Shown here in pieces: positions 33,997-42,871 of a stretch of 64,000 nt of DNA. How positions within the stretch are numbered: the stretch's first letter is position 1; each line of letters starts with the position of its first letter. The notes below the pieces were generated by a model. It was not told the origin of the DNA. It made no database searches and saw only the letters and a list, made by a program, of their open reading frames with translations. The stretch is from Rhizobium croatiense (GTDB lineage Bacteria > Pseudomonadota > Alphaproteobacteria > Rhizobiales > Rhizobiaceae). The position numbers and the translations under genes were made by a program. The stretch is taken from assembly GCF_019793465.1 (NCBI RefSeq), contig NZ_JAILYJ010000020.1, forward strand, positions 43,877 to 107,876. The letters are read 5' to 3'.

Positions 33997-36092
33997 TGGA
34001 AGACGAGATAACGGCTTTTGAGGGCGAGCAGCGCTGGGATCCGGCGAAGGTCGGCGCCCATTGGCAGCAGGAGCTCGAACGCGCTCAGCGCTATTTCAAA
34101 TCCTGGCATGACCGCTGCGTCAAGATCGAGAAGATCTATCTCGACCAGCAATCGGACCAGACGAGCGCGGCCAAGCGCCGCTTTCCGATGCTCTGGGCCA
34201 ATACCGCGGTGCTGCAGCCGGCCGTCTATGCCCGCGTGCCGCAGCCGGTCGTCGAGCGCCGCTTCAAGGATGCCGATCCGGTGGCGCGCATCGCCTCCGA
34301 GCTCGTCGAGCGCAATCTCGCCTATGCCGGCGACGAGGCCGATCTCGATTCGATCATGCGGGCGGTGCGCGACGATTTCCTGCTCTGCGCCCGCGGCACG
34401 GTCTGGCTGCGCTACGAGGCCGATTTCGAGCCGCTCGACATGGGTGTGGCGCCCTCGGATCCGCGGGCGGATGGCCTGTCCGGCGAGATCGGCGGCCCGT
34501 CGCTGGAGGTGATCGCCGACGAGCGCGTCTGCATCGATTACGTCCACTGGTCGGATTTCCTGCATTCGCCGGCGCGCCGCTGGAAGGATGTCACCTGGGT
34601 GGCGCGGCGCGTGCCGATGACCGACGAGGAGATGGAAAAACGCTTCGGCCGTGAGGCGATGGCCTCGGGGGCGGCGCAAGCGGCGGCGAGCGGCAGAGGC
34701 GCCAGCCAGTCCGAGCGCGCCGAGAACGAAGGCAAGACCCATGTCTGGGAAATCTGGTGCAAGGGCGAGAACTATACCGTCTGGATCGCCGAGGGTTCGC
34801 CCGTGGCGCTCGAAGTCTCCGAGCCACCGCTGGAGCTGGCGCATTTCTGGCCTTGTCCGCGCCCGGCCTATGGCACGGTCTCGACCAGCTCGCTGATCCC
34901 GGTTCCCGACTATGTCTATTACCAGCAGCAATGCGACGAGATCGATCTTCTGACCAAGCGCATCAACAAGCTGACCGATCAGCTGCGGCTGAAGGTCTTT
35001 TATCCCTCCGGCGACGGCGCGATCTCGCCGGCGATCGAGAAGGCGATGCGGCCTGAAAACGACATGGTCATGGTGCCGATCCCGGAATGGGCGGCTTTCA
35101 CCGACAAGGGCGGCTCGAAAGCGGTCGTGACATTGCCGATCGACGAGGTGCAGAAGGTCATCGTCGCCTGCATGGCGGCGCGCAAGCAGCTGATCGAGGA
35201 CGTCTACCAGATCACCGGCATTTCTGACATCGTGCGCGGCGATACGCAGGCGTCGGAGACGGCGACGGCGCAGCGCATCAAGAGCCAGTGGGGCTCGATC
35301 CGCATCCGCGACCGCCAGGCCGAGCTGGCCCGCTTTGCCCGTGACATCATCCGGCTTGCCGGCGAAATCATCTGCGACCAGTTCCAGCCGGAGACGCTGA
35401 TGCTGGTCAGCGGCATCAAGCTGCCGACGATGGCTCAGAAGCAGCAGGTCGAAATGCAGATGCAGCAGATGCAGATGGCGGCGCAGCAGACGGCGATGCG
35501 GGCCGAGCAGATGGGCCAGCCGGCCCAGTCGTCCCCCGAAATGGCGCCGCCCGAATTGCCGCCGCAGCTGCAGCAGATGATGGGGCAGCCGACGATCGAC
35601 GAGGTGGTGCAGCTCCTGCGCAATGACAGCATTCGCGGCTTCCAGATCGAGATCGAAACGGATTCGACGATCGAGCCGGACGAGGACGCCGAAAAGCAGC
35701 GCCGCATGGAATTCGTGCAGATGGTCGGCGGCTTCATGCAGCAGGCCGGCGCCATGGCGCAGCAGAGCCCGATGCTGGTGCCCGTTATGGTCGAGACGCT
35801 GCTCTTTGCCGCCCGCGGCTTCAGGGCCGGCCGTCAGCTGGAAAGCATGTTGGAGCAGGTGGGGGGCCAGCTCTCCCAGGCTGCCAGCGCGCCAAAACCG
35901 GAGCCGCAGCCTTCGCCGGCCGAGATGCTCAAGCTGAAGACGGCCGAGGTGAAGGCCGGCGCCGAACAGCGCAAGGCCGAACTCGGCGTGGCGCAGGCCG
36001 AGATCGAGCATCGCGCCGTGGTCGAACAGGCGCGCGGCGAGATGGCAGCGCAGGCTTTGCAGCAGATCCAAGCGCAGCCGGGCTATCAATGA
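33996..36092 (+). CDS. Phage portal protein
   Basis: 698 residues. Portal-like layout: N-terminal helices (WQQELERAQRYFKSWHDRCVKIEKIY), FPMLWANTAVLQPAVYARVPQPVVERRF, a wing part, stem helices around ITGISDIVRGDTQASETATAQRIKSQW, and a long Gln/Met/Ala-rich C-terminal barrel-like coil (QQVEMQMQQMQMAAQQ). Size and order match P22-type portals. It forms the dodecameric ring at the head vertex. Translationally coupled to the terminase gene. The very GC-rich codon pattern makes the antisense strand open for over 2 kb, which is a shadow. Confidence 0.85.
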   Translation: MEDEITAFEGEQRWDPAKVGAHWQQELERAQRYFKSWHDRCVKIEKIYLDQQSDQTSAAKRRFPMLWANTAVLQPAVYARVPQPVVERRFKDADPVARIASELVERNLAYAGDEADLDSIMRAVRDDFLLCARGTVWLRYEADFEPLDMGVAPSDPRADGLSGEIGGPSLEVIADERVCIDYVHWSDFLHSPARRWKDVTWVARRVPMTDEEMEKRFGREAMASGAAQAAASGRGASQSERAENEGKTHVWEIWCKGENYTVWIAEGSPVALEVSEPPLELAHFWPCPRPAYGTVSTSSLIPVPDYVYYQQQCDEIDLLTKRINKLTDQLRLKVFYPSGDGAISPAIEKAMRPENDMVMVPIPEWAAFTDKGGSKAVVTLPIDEVQKVIVACMAARKQLIEDVYQITGISDIVRGDTQASETATAQRIKSQWGSIRIRDRQAELARFARDIIRLAGEIICDQFQPETLMLVSGIKLPTMAQKQQVEMQMQQMQMAAQQTAMRAEQMGQPAQSSPEMAPPELPPQLQQMMGQPTIDEVVQLLRNDSIRGFQIEIETDSTIEPDEDAEKQRRMEFVQMVGGFMQQAGAMAQQSPMLVPVMVETLLFAARGFRAGRQLESMLEQVGGQLSQAASAPKPEPQPSPAEMLKLKTAEVKAGAEQRKAELGVAQAEIEHRAVVEQARGEMAAQALQQIQAQPGYQ

Positions 36093-36105
36093 ACGGGGTT
36101 GAGGC

Positions 36106-36417
36106 ATGAGAGAACGTTATTGCCGCGTCTGCGGCGGCTGGCACGCACTCGACAAATGGCCGCACAACTGCATGCCGGCGCAGAACCTGGCCCGGTCGGA
36201 TCTGCCGGCGCCGCATTTCGTCAGCGACAGCATCGAGATCCAGTCGATGCATGACGGCCGGCATTACACTTCGAAAGCCAAGCTTCGTTCCGCTTACCGG
36301 GCAGCCGGGGTGATCGAGATCGGCAATGAGAAGCCGCAGCCGATCGAAAAACCCAAGGCGGACCGGAAGGCGATCCGCAACGAATTGCGGCGGGTCTACG
36401 CCGAATACAATGCCTGA
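36106..36417 (+). CDS. Small phage protein with a zinc-finger-like motif
   Basis: 103 residues. It begins MRERYCRVCGGWHALDKWPHNC: CxxC plus HxC, a likely zinc site. Then HFVSDSIEIQSMHDGRHYTSKAKLRSAYRAAGVIEIGNE, and a basic/acidic helical tail. Similar short proteins lie between portal and scaffold genes in podovirus-like phages; role unknown. The gene starts 13 bases after the portal stop with GGGGTTGAGG ahead. Confidence 0.7.
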   Translation: MRERYCRVCGGWHALDKWPHNCMPAQNLARSDLPAPHFVSDSIEIQSMHDGRHYTSKAKLRSAYRAAGVIEIGNEKPQPIEKPKADRKAIRNELRRVYAEYNA

Positions 36418-36509
36418 CGCATGTCGCCCGGAAGTGTGCAGCGGTTCCGGGACAACGACATGCACAAAGGCTTAAACGGGCATCAATCCCCGAAATAGGA
36501 ACTTTCCCC

Positions 36510-37535
36510 ATGGATATGGAAGACTTCAACGAGGCCGGCAACGGCAGCGACGATTTTGATGTGTCCGGCGAGAAGCCGGTCAGCATCCGCGACAGCCTGA
36601 AGGCGGCGATCGACACCGTCGAAGGCACAGGGCCGGACGATATCCCGGCCCGGCCGCGCGACGGCGAAAACGGCCGCTTCCTGGCCAAAGGGCAGGAGCA
36701 GGCCGTCGCCCAGCAGACGCCGCAGGCGCAGAGCCGGGAGCAGGGCGGCGAACAGCCGGCCGCCGTCGGCAACCGGGTTCCGCCCGGCTGGTCGGCGGAG
36801 GCCAAGGCGCATTTCACGAGCCTGCCGAGCGAAGTGCAGGCGGCGATCGCCAAGCGTGAGCAGGAGGTCGATCGCGGCTTCCGCGTGCTGCAGGATTACA
36901 AGGGGCTGGAGGAATTCACCCCGATCGTCCGCCGGGCCGGCATGACCCATGCCGATGTCATGCGCCGGGCGATCGACTGGGAAAACGCGCTGATCCGCGA
37001 TCCCGTCAACACCGTCCTTCACGTCGCCAAGGTGGCCGGGGTCAATCTTCACGCCCTGGTCAATGGGCAGGCGGGAGAGGCCCTGCAGCGCCAGCAGGCA
37101 GGGCGTGAGCCTCAACGCCAGACCGGCCCGATCAATGTCGAGGCCACGGTCGAACATGTTTTGCGCAAGAGGGACACCGAAACTCAAGTCGATGCCTTTC
37201 TTTCCGATCCGGCCAATGCGCATGCCGAAGACGTTCTCGACGACATGGTCGCCCTTATCAATGCGGGGCGGGCATCGACACTTCAGGACGCCTACGACGC
37301 CGCATGTTGGATGCGACCGGACATTCGCCAGCAGTTGATCAGCCAGACTGCGCCGGCCTTCGTCCGAGAACAGCATGCCCAGAGGGCCGCAGCGGCAGAT
37401 CAAGCCCGCCGCGCCTCGCGATCCATCTCTGGCTCTTCCGCGCCGGGCCCGACCCGCGATGCGGCAAGAGGCCAGCCCACCTCCATCCGCGACTCGCTGC
37501 GCGACGCCATGCGTTTTTCGCGCAGCCAAGTCTGA
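36510..37535 (+). CDS. Phage scaffolding-like protein
   Basis: 341 residues, acidic and helical, directly before the major capsid gene, as expected for a scaffold. Disordered N-terminus (MEDFNEAGNGSDDFDVSGEK), then PGWSAEAKAHFTSLPSEVQAAIAKREQEVDRGF, a helical core and a basic, Ser/Arg-rich tail (ADQARRASRSISGSSAPG). A short motif SIRDSL appears both near residue 27 and at the C-terminus. Function is inferred from position and composition. Its stop lies inside a 17-bp tandem repeat. Confidence 0.72.
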   Translation: MDMEDFNEAGNGSDDFDVSGEKPVSIRDSLKAAIDTVEGTGPDDIPARPRDGENGRFLAKGQEQAVAQQTPQAQSREQGGEQPAAVGNRVPPGWSAEAKAHFTSLPSEVQAAIAKREQEVDRGFRVLQDYKGLEEFTPIVRRAGMTHADVMRRAIDWENALIRDPVNTVLHVAKVAGVNLHALVNGQAGEALQRQQAGREPQRQTGPINVEATVEHVLRKRDTETQVDAFLSDPANAHAEDVLDDMVALINAGRASTLQDAYDAACWMRPDIRQQLISQTAPAFVREQHAQRAAAADQARRASRSISGSSAPGPTRDAARGQPTSIRDSLRDAMRFSRSQV

Positions 37536-37559
37536 TCAAAGGCCAAGTCTGATCAAAGG
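37526..37559 (+). repeat. 17-bp tandem duplication between scaffold and capsid genes
   Basis: CCAAGTCTGATCAAAGG occurs twice in a row. The first copy contains the scaffold stop codon, and the second ends in the AAAGGA ribosome site of the capsid gene, so both copies overlap translation signals. Confidence 0.85.
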
Positions 37560-37567
37560 AACGATCG

Positions 37568-38542
37568 ATGCCCATTTCGCCCAATCTCTCTGAAATCGTC
37601 ACCACGACGCTGCGCAACCGCAGCGGCACGGTCGCCGACGACGTGACGAAGAACAACGGTCTTCTCACCCGTCTCAACAGCCGCGGCCGCAAGAAGCCCG
37701 TCTCCGGCGGCCGCACCATCGTCCAGGAACTGCAGTACCAGGAGAACAGCACCTTCAAGCGCTATTCCGGCTATGACATCCTGAACGTGCAGCCCTCCGA
37801 CGTCATCACCGCCGCCGAATACGACCTGAAGCAGGCGGCGGTCGCCGTCTCGATGTCCGGCCTCGAACAGCTGCAGAACTCCGGCGAGGATGCGATCCTC
37901 GACCTGCTGGAGCAGCGCATCGAGAATGCCGAGACGACGCTGAAGAACAATATCGCGCTCGACTGCTATTCCGACGGCACAGCCGATGGCGGTCGTCAGA
38001 TCGGCGGCCTGCAGCTGTTGATCTCGACCTCGCCGACCTCGGGCACCGTCGGCGGCATCTCGCGCGCCACCTGGGGTTTCTGGCGCAACCAGAAATTCTC
38101 GGCCTCGGCCGATGGCGGCGCGGCGGCCACCAATGCCAACATCCAGAGCTATATGAACCGGCTCTATATGTCCTGCGTGCGCGGCTCCGACGCCCCCGAT
38201 CTCGTCGTTGCCGACAACAACTTCTTCCGCCTCTACTGGGAATCGCTGCAGGCGATCCAGCGCATCACCTCGGCGGATAAGGGCATGGCCGGCTTCCAGT
38301 CGCTGCAATACATGGGCGCCGACGTGATCTTCGACGGCGGCTTCGGCGGCGGCGCGCCTTCCAACCAGATGTTCTTCCTGAACACGAAATACCTGTTCTA
38401 CCGCCCGCACCGCGACCGCGACATGGCGCCGATCGGCGACGAGCGCATGAACACCAATCAGGATGCCTTCGTGCAGCTGATGGGCTTTGCCGGCAACCTC
38501 ACCATGAACAACGCCTTCCTGCAGGGCGTGCTGTTCGCCTGA
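37568..38542 (+). CDS. Major capsid protein
   Basis: 324 residues. Features of an HK97-fold coat protein: an N-terminal arm (LSEIVTTTLRNRSGTVADDVTKNNGLL), the extended part GGRTIVQELQYQENSTFKRYSGYDILN, QAAVAVSMSGLEQLQNSG, and the long spine-like helix LLEQRIENAETTLKNNIALD. C-terminal part: LVVADNNFFRLYWESLQAIQRI, GGAPSNQMFFLNTKYLF. It should form the icosahedral shell with the scaffold encoded just upstream. A strong AAAGGA site precedes the ATG. Confidence 0.88.
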   Translation: MPISPNLSEIVTTTLRNRSGTVADDVTKNNGLLTRLNSRGRKKPVSGGRTIVQELQYQENSTFKRYSGYDILNVQPSDVITAAEYDLKQAAVAVSMSGLEQLQNSGEDAILDLLEQRIENAETTLKNNIALDCYSDGTADGGRQIGGLQLLISTSPTSGTVGGISRATWGFWRNQKFSASADGGAAATNANIQSYMNRLYMSCVRGSDAPDLVVADNNFFRLYWESLQAIQRITSADKGMAGFQSLQYMGADVIFDGGFGGGAPSNQMFFLNTKYLFYRPHRDRDMAPIGDERMNTNQDAFVQLMGFAGNLTMNNAFLQGVLFA

Positions 38543-38563
38543 TCGAACGAAAGGAACAAGCAA

Positions 38564-39349
38564 ATGTCGATCGCAACCATCCAGTCCGATCGTCTTGGCG
38601 CGAACCCGTTCGTCGTCGAAGGCCCGATCGTCTCCGGCTCCGGCATTCCCGGACCGAACTTCGCCCTCGGGGCGGTCGCCGGCGGCGATCGTGAATCCGA
38701 ATGGGTCTATTGCCAGCTGGTGCTGGCCGCGCAGACGACCCTTCAGCCCGGCCAGTGGTTCCAGTGGACCAGGGACTATGTCGCCTCGCTGCTGACCACG
38801 GCGGGCGCCGTCGTCGGCCAGCGCTGCGGCGTCTTTTCCGGTGCCGCCCAGCCGCCGACGCTGACCGGCGGCCCGCTCAGTGCCATCACCCTTGCCGCCG
38901 GCACCTATTATATCTGGCTGCAGCGCAACGGCCAGGCGCCGTCGCAGGTGACGAGCGCAACGGCGGCTCTCGTCGTTGCCGAAACCACCACGACGGCAGG
39001 CCAGGCAAGTGCGCCTGCCTCGGCGACCGTCGGCACCAAGGCGATCGCCAACGTCAACTTCGCCGCCGCCAACCAGACGTTTACGGCCACCACCGTCAAC
39101 GGCTCCAGCCTGTTGACTGGTCTCGCCGGTCTGAATGCCGGTTCCGGCCCGTTCATCGGCGCGGCCGTTTCCGGCACGGGTATATCAGGCGGCACGACGA
39201 TTGCAGGCATCACCTACAGCCCGAACGGCGTCGTGCAGAGCATCACGCTGTCGGCCAATGCGACGGCCAACGGCACCGGCGTCACCATCACGGCGACGGG
39301 CGTGCTCGAAGCGACGCTGATGCGGCCGTTTCTGTCGAAGGTGAACTAA
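38564..39349 (+). CDS. Phage head decoration-like protein
   Basis: 261 residues, 21 bases after the capsid gene. The first half (FVVEGPIVSGSGIPGPNFALGAVAGGDRESEWVYCQLVL, LAAGTYYIWLQRNGQAPSQ) has the beta-rich look of head decoration proteins. The second half is Thr/Ala/Gly-rich, with an Ig-like segment (NQTFTATTVNGSSLLTGLAGL, ISGGTTIAGITYSPNGVVQ) that could bind host surfaces. Role inferred from position. Confidence 0.6.
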   Translation: MSIATIQSDRLGANPFVVEGPIVSGSGIPGPNFALGAVAGGDRESEWVYCQLVLAAQTTLQPGQWFQWTRDYVASLLTTAGAVVGQRCGVFSGAAQPPTLTGGPLSAITLAAGTYYIWLQRNGQAPSQVTSATAALVVAETTTTAGQASAPASATVGTKAIANVNFAAANQTFTATTVNGSSLLTGLAGLNAGSGPFIGAAVSGTGISGGTTIAGITYSPNGVVQSITLSANATANGTGVTITATGVLEATLMRPFLSKVN

Positions 39350-39410
39350 GCCAAAAAATCAACGGGCGTTTCGGCGCCCGCTATGCCTACTTTCAACGCT
39401 TGCAAACTTC

Positions 39411-39501
39411 TCTTCCGTCATGCTCGGGCTTGTACCGAGCATCTGCTGCCGGTCGATGCGTAGCAGATCCTCGGCACAAGGCCGAGGATGACGAGAGGAG
39501 A
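39411..39501. repeat. RIME-like element inside the phage operon
   Basis: CTTCCGTCATGCTCGGGCTTGTACCGAGCA at the left and CCTCGGCACAAGGCCGAGG followed by ATGACGAGAGGAG at the right. It will be transcribed within the structural operon. Confidence 0.8.
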
Positions 39502-39553
39502 TGTTTCCCACGCCCATTCCTCATCTCCCCGCCATCAACAGCGAGACCAGCAA

Positions 39554-40114
39554 ATGCCCGACAACACCGGAATCTATGCCTCCTTCAGCCTCGAACCGGT
39601 CGAACAGACCTTTCTGACCGAGAAGGAGGGTCGGCCGATTTTTGCCGACAAGGAATTCGTCCGCATCTTCATCGCAGGCGACAAGCACACCGAAGTCTAT
39701 CGCGAGGTGACCGACAACGACAAAATCCGCTTCGCCGACGCCTATAAGCGCTTCAAGGAGGGAGCTGCTGCCCGCGAGCAGCTGACCGGCACGCCGCTTT
39801 CGCAATGGCCCTATCTGAAGCCCAGCCAGATCAAGGAGCTGGAGGCGGTCAATATCTATACCGTCGAGCAGCTGGCGGCGCTCTCCGATACCGCCAAGCA
39901 GAAGATCGGCATGGGTGCCAACGAGCTTACCGCCGCCGCCCGGGCCTATCTGGCGACCGCCGAAAACTCCAGCGCCGCTTCCGCCTTCGCCGCCGAAAAC
40001 GAGCGGCTGAAGGACGAGGTGAGCCGCCTGCAGGCGCAGATGAAGGAGATGGCTGCGCGGTTCGAGGCGCTCGAAAGCGAAAGCGGCAAGAGCCGCAGCC
40101 GGCCGGCGGCCTAA
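39554..40114 (+). CDS. Hypothetical phage protein with coiled coil
   Basis: 186 residues. N-terminal part FSLEPVEQTFLTEKEGRPIFADKEFVRIFIAGDKHTEVYR, a central helix-hairpin-helix-like part (QIKELEAVNIYTVEQLAALSDTAKQKIGMGANELTAAARAYL) and a C-terminal coiled coil (ENERLKDEVSRLQAQMKEMAARFEALESE). I know of no assigned function; it lies between head and adaptor genes. The ATG at 39554 is the start of family-like sequence, with GAGACCAGC upstream. Confidence 0.65.
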   Translation: MPDNTGIYASFSLEPVEQTFLTEKEGRPIFADKEFVRIFIAGDKHTEVYREVTDNDKIRFADAYKRFKEGAAAREQLTGTPLSQWPYLKPSQIKELEAVNIYTVEQLAALSDTAKQKIGMGANELTAAARAYLATAENSSAASAFAAENERLKDEVSRLQAQMKEMAARFEALESESGKSRSRPAA

Positions 40115-40134
40115 AGAAGGCCTGACGCAAGCCG

Positions 40135-40287
40135 CCCCCTCATCCGCCCTACGGGCACCGACCGGGGTTGAGCCACGGGTCTCAACCCGTCCTTCGGACC
40201 CCCGCTGGGGAGAAGAGGGAATCGAGACCTCGCGGCATAACCCCTTCTCCCCTCGGGGAGAAGGTGCCCGTAGGGCGGATGAGGGGG
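40135..40287. repeat. Large inverted repeat with 25-bp perfect arms
   Basis: Arms at 40135-40159 and 40263-40287 are exact reverse complements (CCCCCTCATCCGCCCTACGG... and ...GTAGGGCGGATGAGGGGG). Inside is a second pair, TTGAGCCACGGGTCTCAA, and a CTTCTCCCCTCGGGGAGAAG palindrome. The layout resembles another rhizobial intergenic palindromic family. It lies between two phage genes. Confidence 0.85.
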
Positions 40288-40343
40288 CCACACGGCACAA
40301 CCCTCACGCAAATTCACCTGACCCTGAACCGGAGATCCCCCGC

Positions 40344-41051
40344 ATGTCGCTCCTGACCATCATTCAGAACGTCTGCGCGGAGATCGACCTCGATCCGCCG
40401 ACGGCCGTCATGTCCTCGGCGGATCCGCAGATCATGCAGCTGCGCATCCTTTCCACCCGCGCCGGCCGCGACCTGATGCGGGCGCATGACTGGTCGGCGC
40501 TGATGGTGCGGCGGCAATTCCAGGCGACCGGCGCCAACCCGGAGCTGGACGAGCCGCCCGGCGACTGGGACCGCTTCGCCGCCAATGCCAGGATCTGGAA
40601 CGTCTCGCGCCTCTGGTCGCTGAACGGCCCGGTGGAGCCGCAGATCTGGCAGCGCCATCAGATCCTCAATGCCAACCCGGTGCCGCAGATCTGGCGCATG
40701 GCCGGCGGCAAGCTCGACATCTACCCGAACGTTGCCGGCGAGACGATGGAATACGCCTATATCTCCGGCTTCTGGGTGGCGGTGAATGGCGGCGCCACCA
40801 CCGCCGGCAACTGGGCCAACGACACCGACACCGCCCGCTTTCCCGAAGAGCTTCTCGAATTGTCGCTGATCTGGCGCTGGAAGCGGGCCAAGGGCCTCGA
40901 CTATGGCGAGGAGCTCGCCAGCTTCGAACGAACCAAGGAAGCCGCCATCGGCGCCGATCGCGCCGCAAGCCCTGTCGATCTCTCGCTGCCGGCGCGGGGG
41001 GAGGCGCTCGAGACTTATTGGCCCGGCACGATCACGGTTGAGACCCCATGA
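40344..41051 (+). CDS. Phage head-tail adaptor-like protein
   Basis: 235 residues, mainly helical. It starts MSLLTIIQNVCAEIDLDPP, then DPQIMQLRILSTRAGRDLMRAHDWSALMVRR, RFAANARIWNVSRLWSLNGPVEPQIWQRH, and ends ELLELSLIWRWKRAKGLDYGEELASFER. This is the pattern of the P22 gp4-like tail accessory/adaptor group that docks on the portal. The stop overlaps the next start (ATGA). Confidence 0.75.
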   Translation: MSLLTIIQNVCAEIDLDPPTAVMSSADPQIMQLRILSTRAGRDLMRAHDWSALMVRRQFQATGANPELDEPPGDWDRFAANARIWNVSRLWSLNGPVEPQIWQRHQILNANPVPQIWRMAGGKLDIYPNVAGETMEYAYISGFWVAVNGGATTAGNWANDTDTARFPEELLELSLIWRWKRAKGLDYGEELASFERTKEAAIGADRAASPVDLSLPARGEALETYWPGTITVETP

Positions 41052-42871
41052 CCCGCACAGCTTTTCCCCCGAACGGCCGCACCCGCCGCGTTTCGCCAGG
41101 CAAGGACTGGATCGCGCCGATCGGCGGCTGGCGAACCGATGTCGAGATGGCCGATATGCCCGAAGATGCGGCCTTCCAGCTCGACAACTTCTTTCCCGAG
41201 GCAAACCGGGTGCGCGCCCGCTATGGTTTTCTCGCCTTTTCAACCGGGCTCGGCGCCGACGTGCAGACGGTCATTCCCTATTCCGGCGTGACCAACCGGC
41301 TGTTTGCCGCCGCCGGCGACAAGATCTTCGACGTCACGGTCGGCGGTGCTGCCGGCGCGCCCGTCGTCTCGGGCCTGGCGAGTGCCCATTGGTCGGTGCA
41401 GCAATATACCAACCCGGCCGGCCAGGAATTCCTGCGCCTCGTCAACGGCCTCGATACGCCGCTGATCTTCAACGGCACCTCGTGGACGAATAATTTCCTG
41501 GTGGGCACGGCGGCGCTCGCCACCCAGAATGTCGCCGTGCGCAACACGGCCTACACGCTGAGCTTCTTCGGCACCGGCTCGGTCACGCTTTCGGGCGCCT
41601 TCTCGGGCACGCTGAACGGCACCGGCGCCGGCAACCGCGTGTCGCTCGCCTTCACGCCGGCCGCCGGCACGCTTGTCGTCACGGTGACGGGAACGGTCAC
41701 CAATGCGCAGCTCGAAAAGGGCGCGGCGGCCACGCCCTATGTCGCCTCGACGATGATAACAGGCATATCGGACGCCTCGCTGCTTGCCGCCGTCACCGCC
41801 TATCGCTCGCGCCTGTGGTTCATCGAGAAGAACTCGACCAATGTCTGGTACCTCGCGACCGACGCCGTCAGCGGCGCGGCCACCGTTCTGCCGGTCGGCG
41901 GCAACATGAAATATGGCGGCACGCTGGTGGCGATCAATGTCTGGACGATCCCGGTTGCGACAGGCCTGCAGCAATGCCTGGTGCTGATCTCCTCGGAAGG
42001 CGAGGTGATCGTCTTCCAAGGATCCGACCCCTCGAGCGCGGCGAATTGGGGCCTGATCGGCACCTTCAAGCTCGGCCGGCCGCTCGGCAGCGACCGCTGC
42101 CTGCTGTCGGTCGGCGCCGATCTGGCGATCATGACGACCGACGGGATCGTGCCGATCACCAAGGCGGTGCAGCTCGATCGCGGCGCCACCAGCCTCGGGG
42201 CGATCACCGCAAGAATCGGCCCGACCTGGCGCGAGACGGTGGCGGCGGCCGGCACGAGCTCGCAGGAATGGCAGCTTTCGAGCTTCCCGGCGCGGCAGAT
42301 GGCGATCGTCAACCTGCCGTCCTCCTACGGCCCCTATCAATATGTGATGAACACCGAAACCGGCGCCTGGTGCCGCTTCGTCGGCATGCCGGCCTCCTGC
42401 TGGGCGACGTGGCAGGACCGGCTGTTCTTCGGCGCGGCCGACGGCACCCTCTACGAGGCGGAGGTCGGGGCGAACGACAATGGCGCGGCAATCGACGCGC
42501 TGATGGTCGGCGCCTGGAGCCGCTTCGGCGACGGGCTTTCGACCAAGCTCTCGAAGCTGATCGGGGTGACGGCGCAGATCGGCGTTTCGACGCTGATGTA
42601 TGGCGGCATTTCGGTCGACTACCAGACCAAGGTGCCGACGGCGCTGCTGTCATCAGTCGAGAACAATGCGGCGGCGAAATGGGGAACGGCGGTCTGGGGT
42701 GTCGCGAAATTCCCCGGCATTTCGCTGGTGCGCAAATTCGCCTCCGCCGGCGGCGCCGGTTCGGCCTTAGCGCCGACGATCCGGGCGCTGATCTCCGGCT
42801 CGTCAGGCTCCGTCTCGGAAGCCGCGGTCGTCGGAGGCTCGGTGCTTTACGAGAGGGGCGCGCCGATTTGA
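41048..42871 (+). CDS. Phage DNA-stabilisation/tail hub-like protein
   Basis: 607 residues. Its start, GGWRTDVEMADMPEDAAFQLDNFFPEANRVRARYGF, and repeated beta-rich parts (VQTVIPYSGVTNRLFAAAGDKIFDV, FLRLVNGLDTPLIFNGTSW) match large proteins after the adaptor gene in podovirus-like phages (P22 gp10-like position). A segment around residues 170-240 looks inserted (Thr/Gly-rich, LEKGAAATPYVAS). Role by position and similarity only. Confidence 0.65.
   Translation: MTRTAFPPNGRTRRVSPGKDWIAPIGGWRTDVEMADMPEDAAFQLDNFFPEANRVRARYGFLAFSTGLGADVQTVIPYSGVTNRLFAAAGDKIFDVTVGGAAGAPVVSGLASAHWSVQQYTNPAGQEFLRLVNGLDTPLIFNGTSWTNNFLVGTAALATQNVAVRNTAYTLSFFGTGSVTLSGAFSGTLNGTGAGNRVSLAFTPAAGTLVVTVTGTVTNAQLEKGAAATPYVASTMITGISDASLLAAVTAYRSRLWFIEKNSTNVWYLATDAVSGAATVLPVGGNMKYGGTLVAINVWTIPVATGLQQCLVLISSEGEVIVFQGSDPSSAANWGLIGTFKLGRPLGSDRCLLSVGADLAIMTTDGIVPITKAVQLDRGATSLGAITARIGPTWRETVAAAGTSSQEWQLSSFPARQMAIVNLPSSYGPYQYVMNTETGAWCRFVGMPASCWATWQDRLFFGAADGTLYEAEVGANDNGAAIDALMVGAWSRFGDGLSTKLSKLIGVTAQIGVSTLMYGGISVDYQTKVPTALLSSVENNAAAKWGTAVWGVAKFPGISLVRKFASAGGAGSALAPTIRALISGSSGSVSEAAVVGGSVLYERGAPI

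Noticed and set aside
33777..36107. 776-codon open frame on the minus strand opposite the portal gene
   Set aside because: Low-complexity His/Arg/Leu-rich translation with no motifs; it mirrors the codon bias of the portal gene and has no ribosome site.
41240..42340. 366-codon minus-strand frame inside the stabilisation-like gene
   Set aside because: Shadow of a GC-rich phage gene, no motifs.
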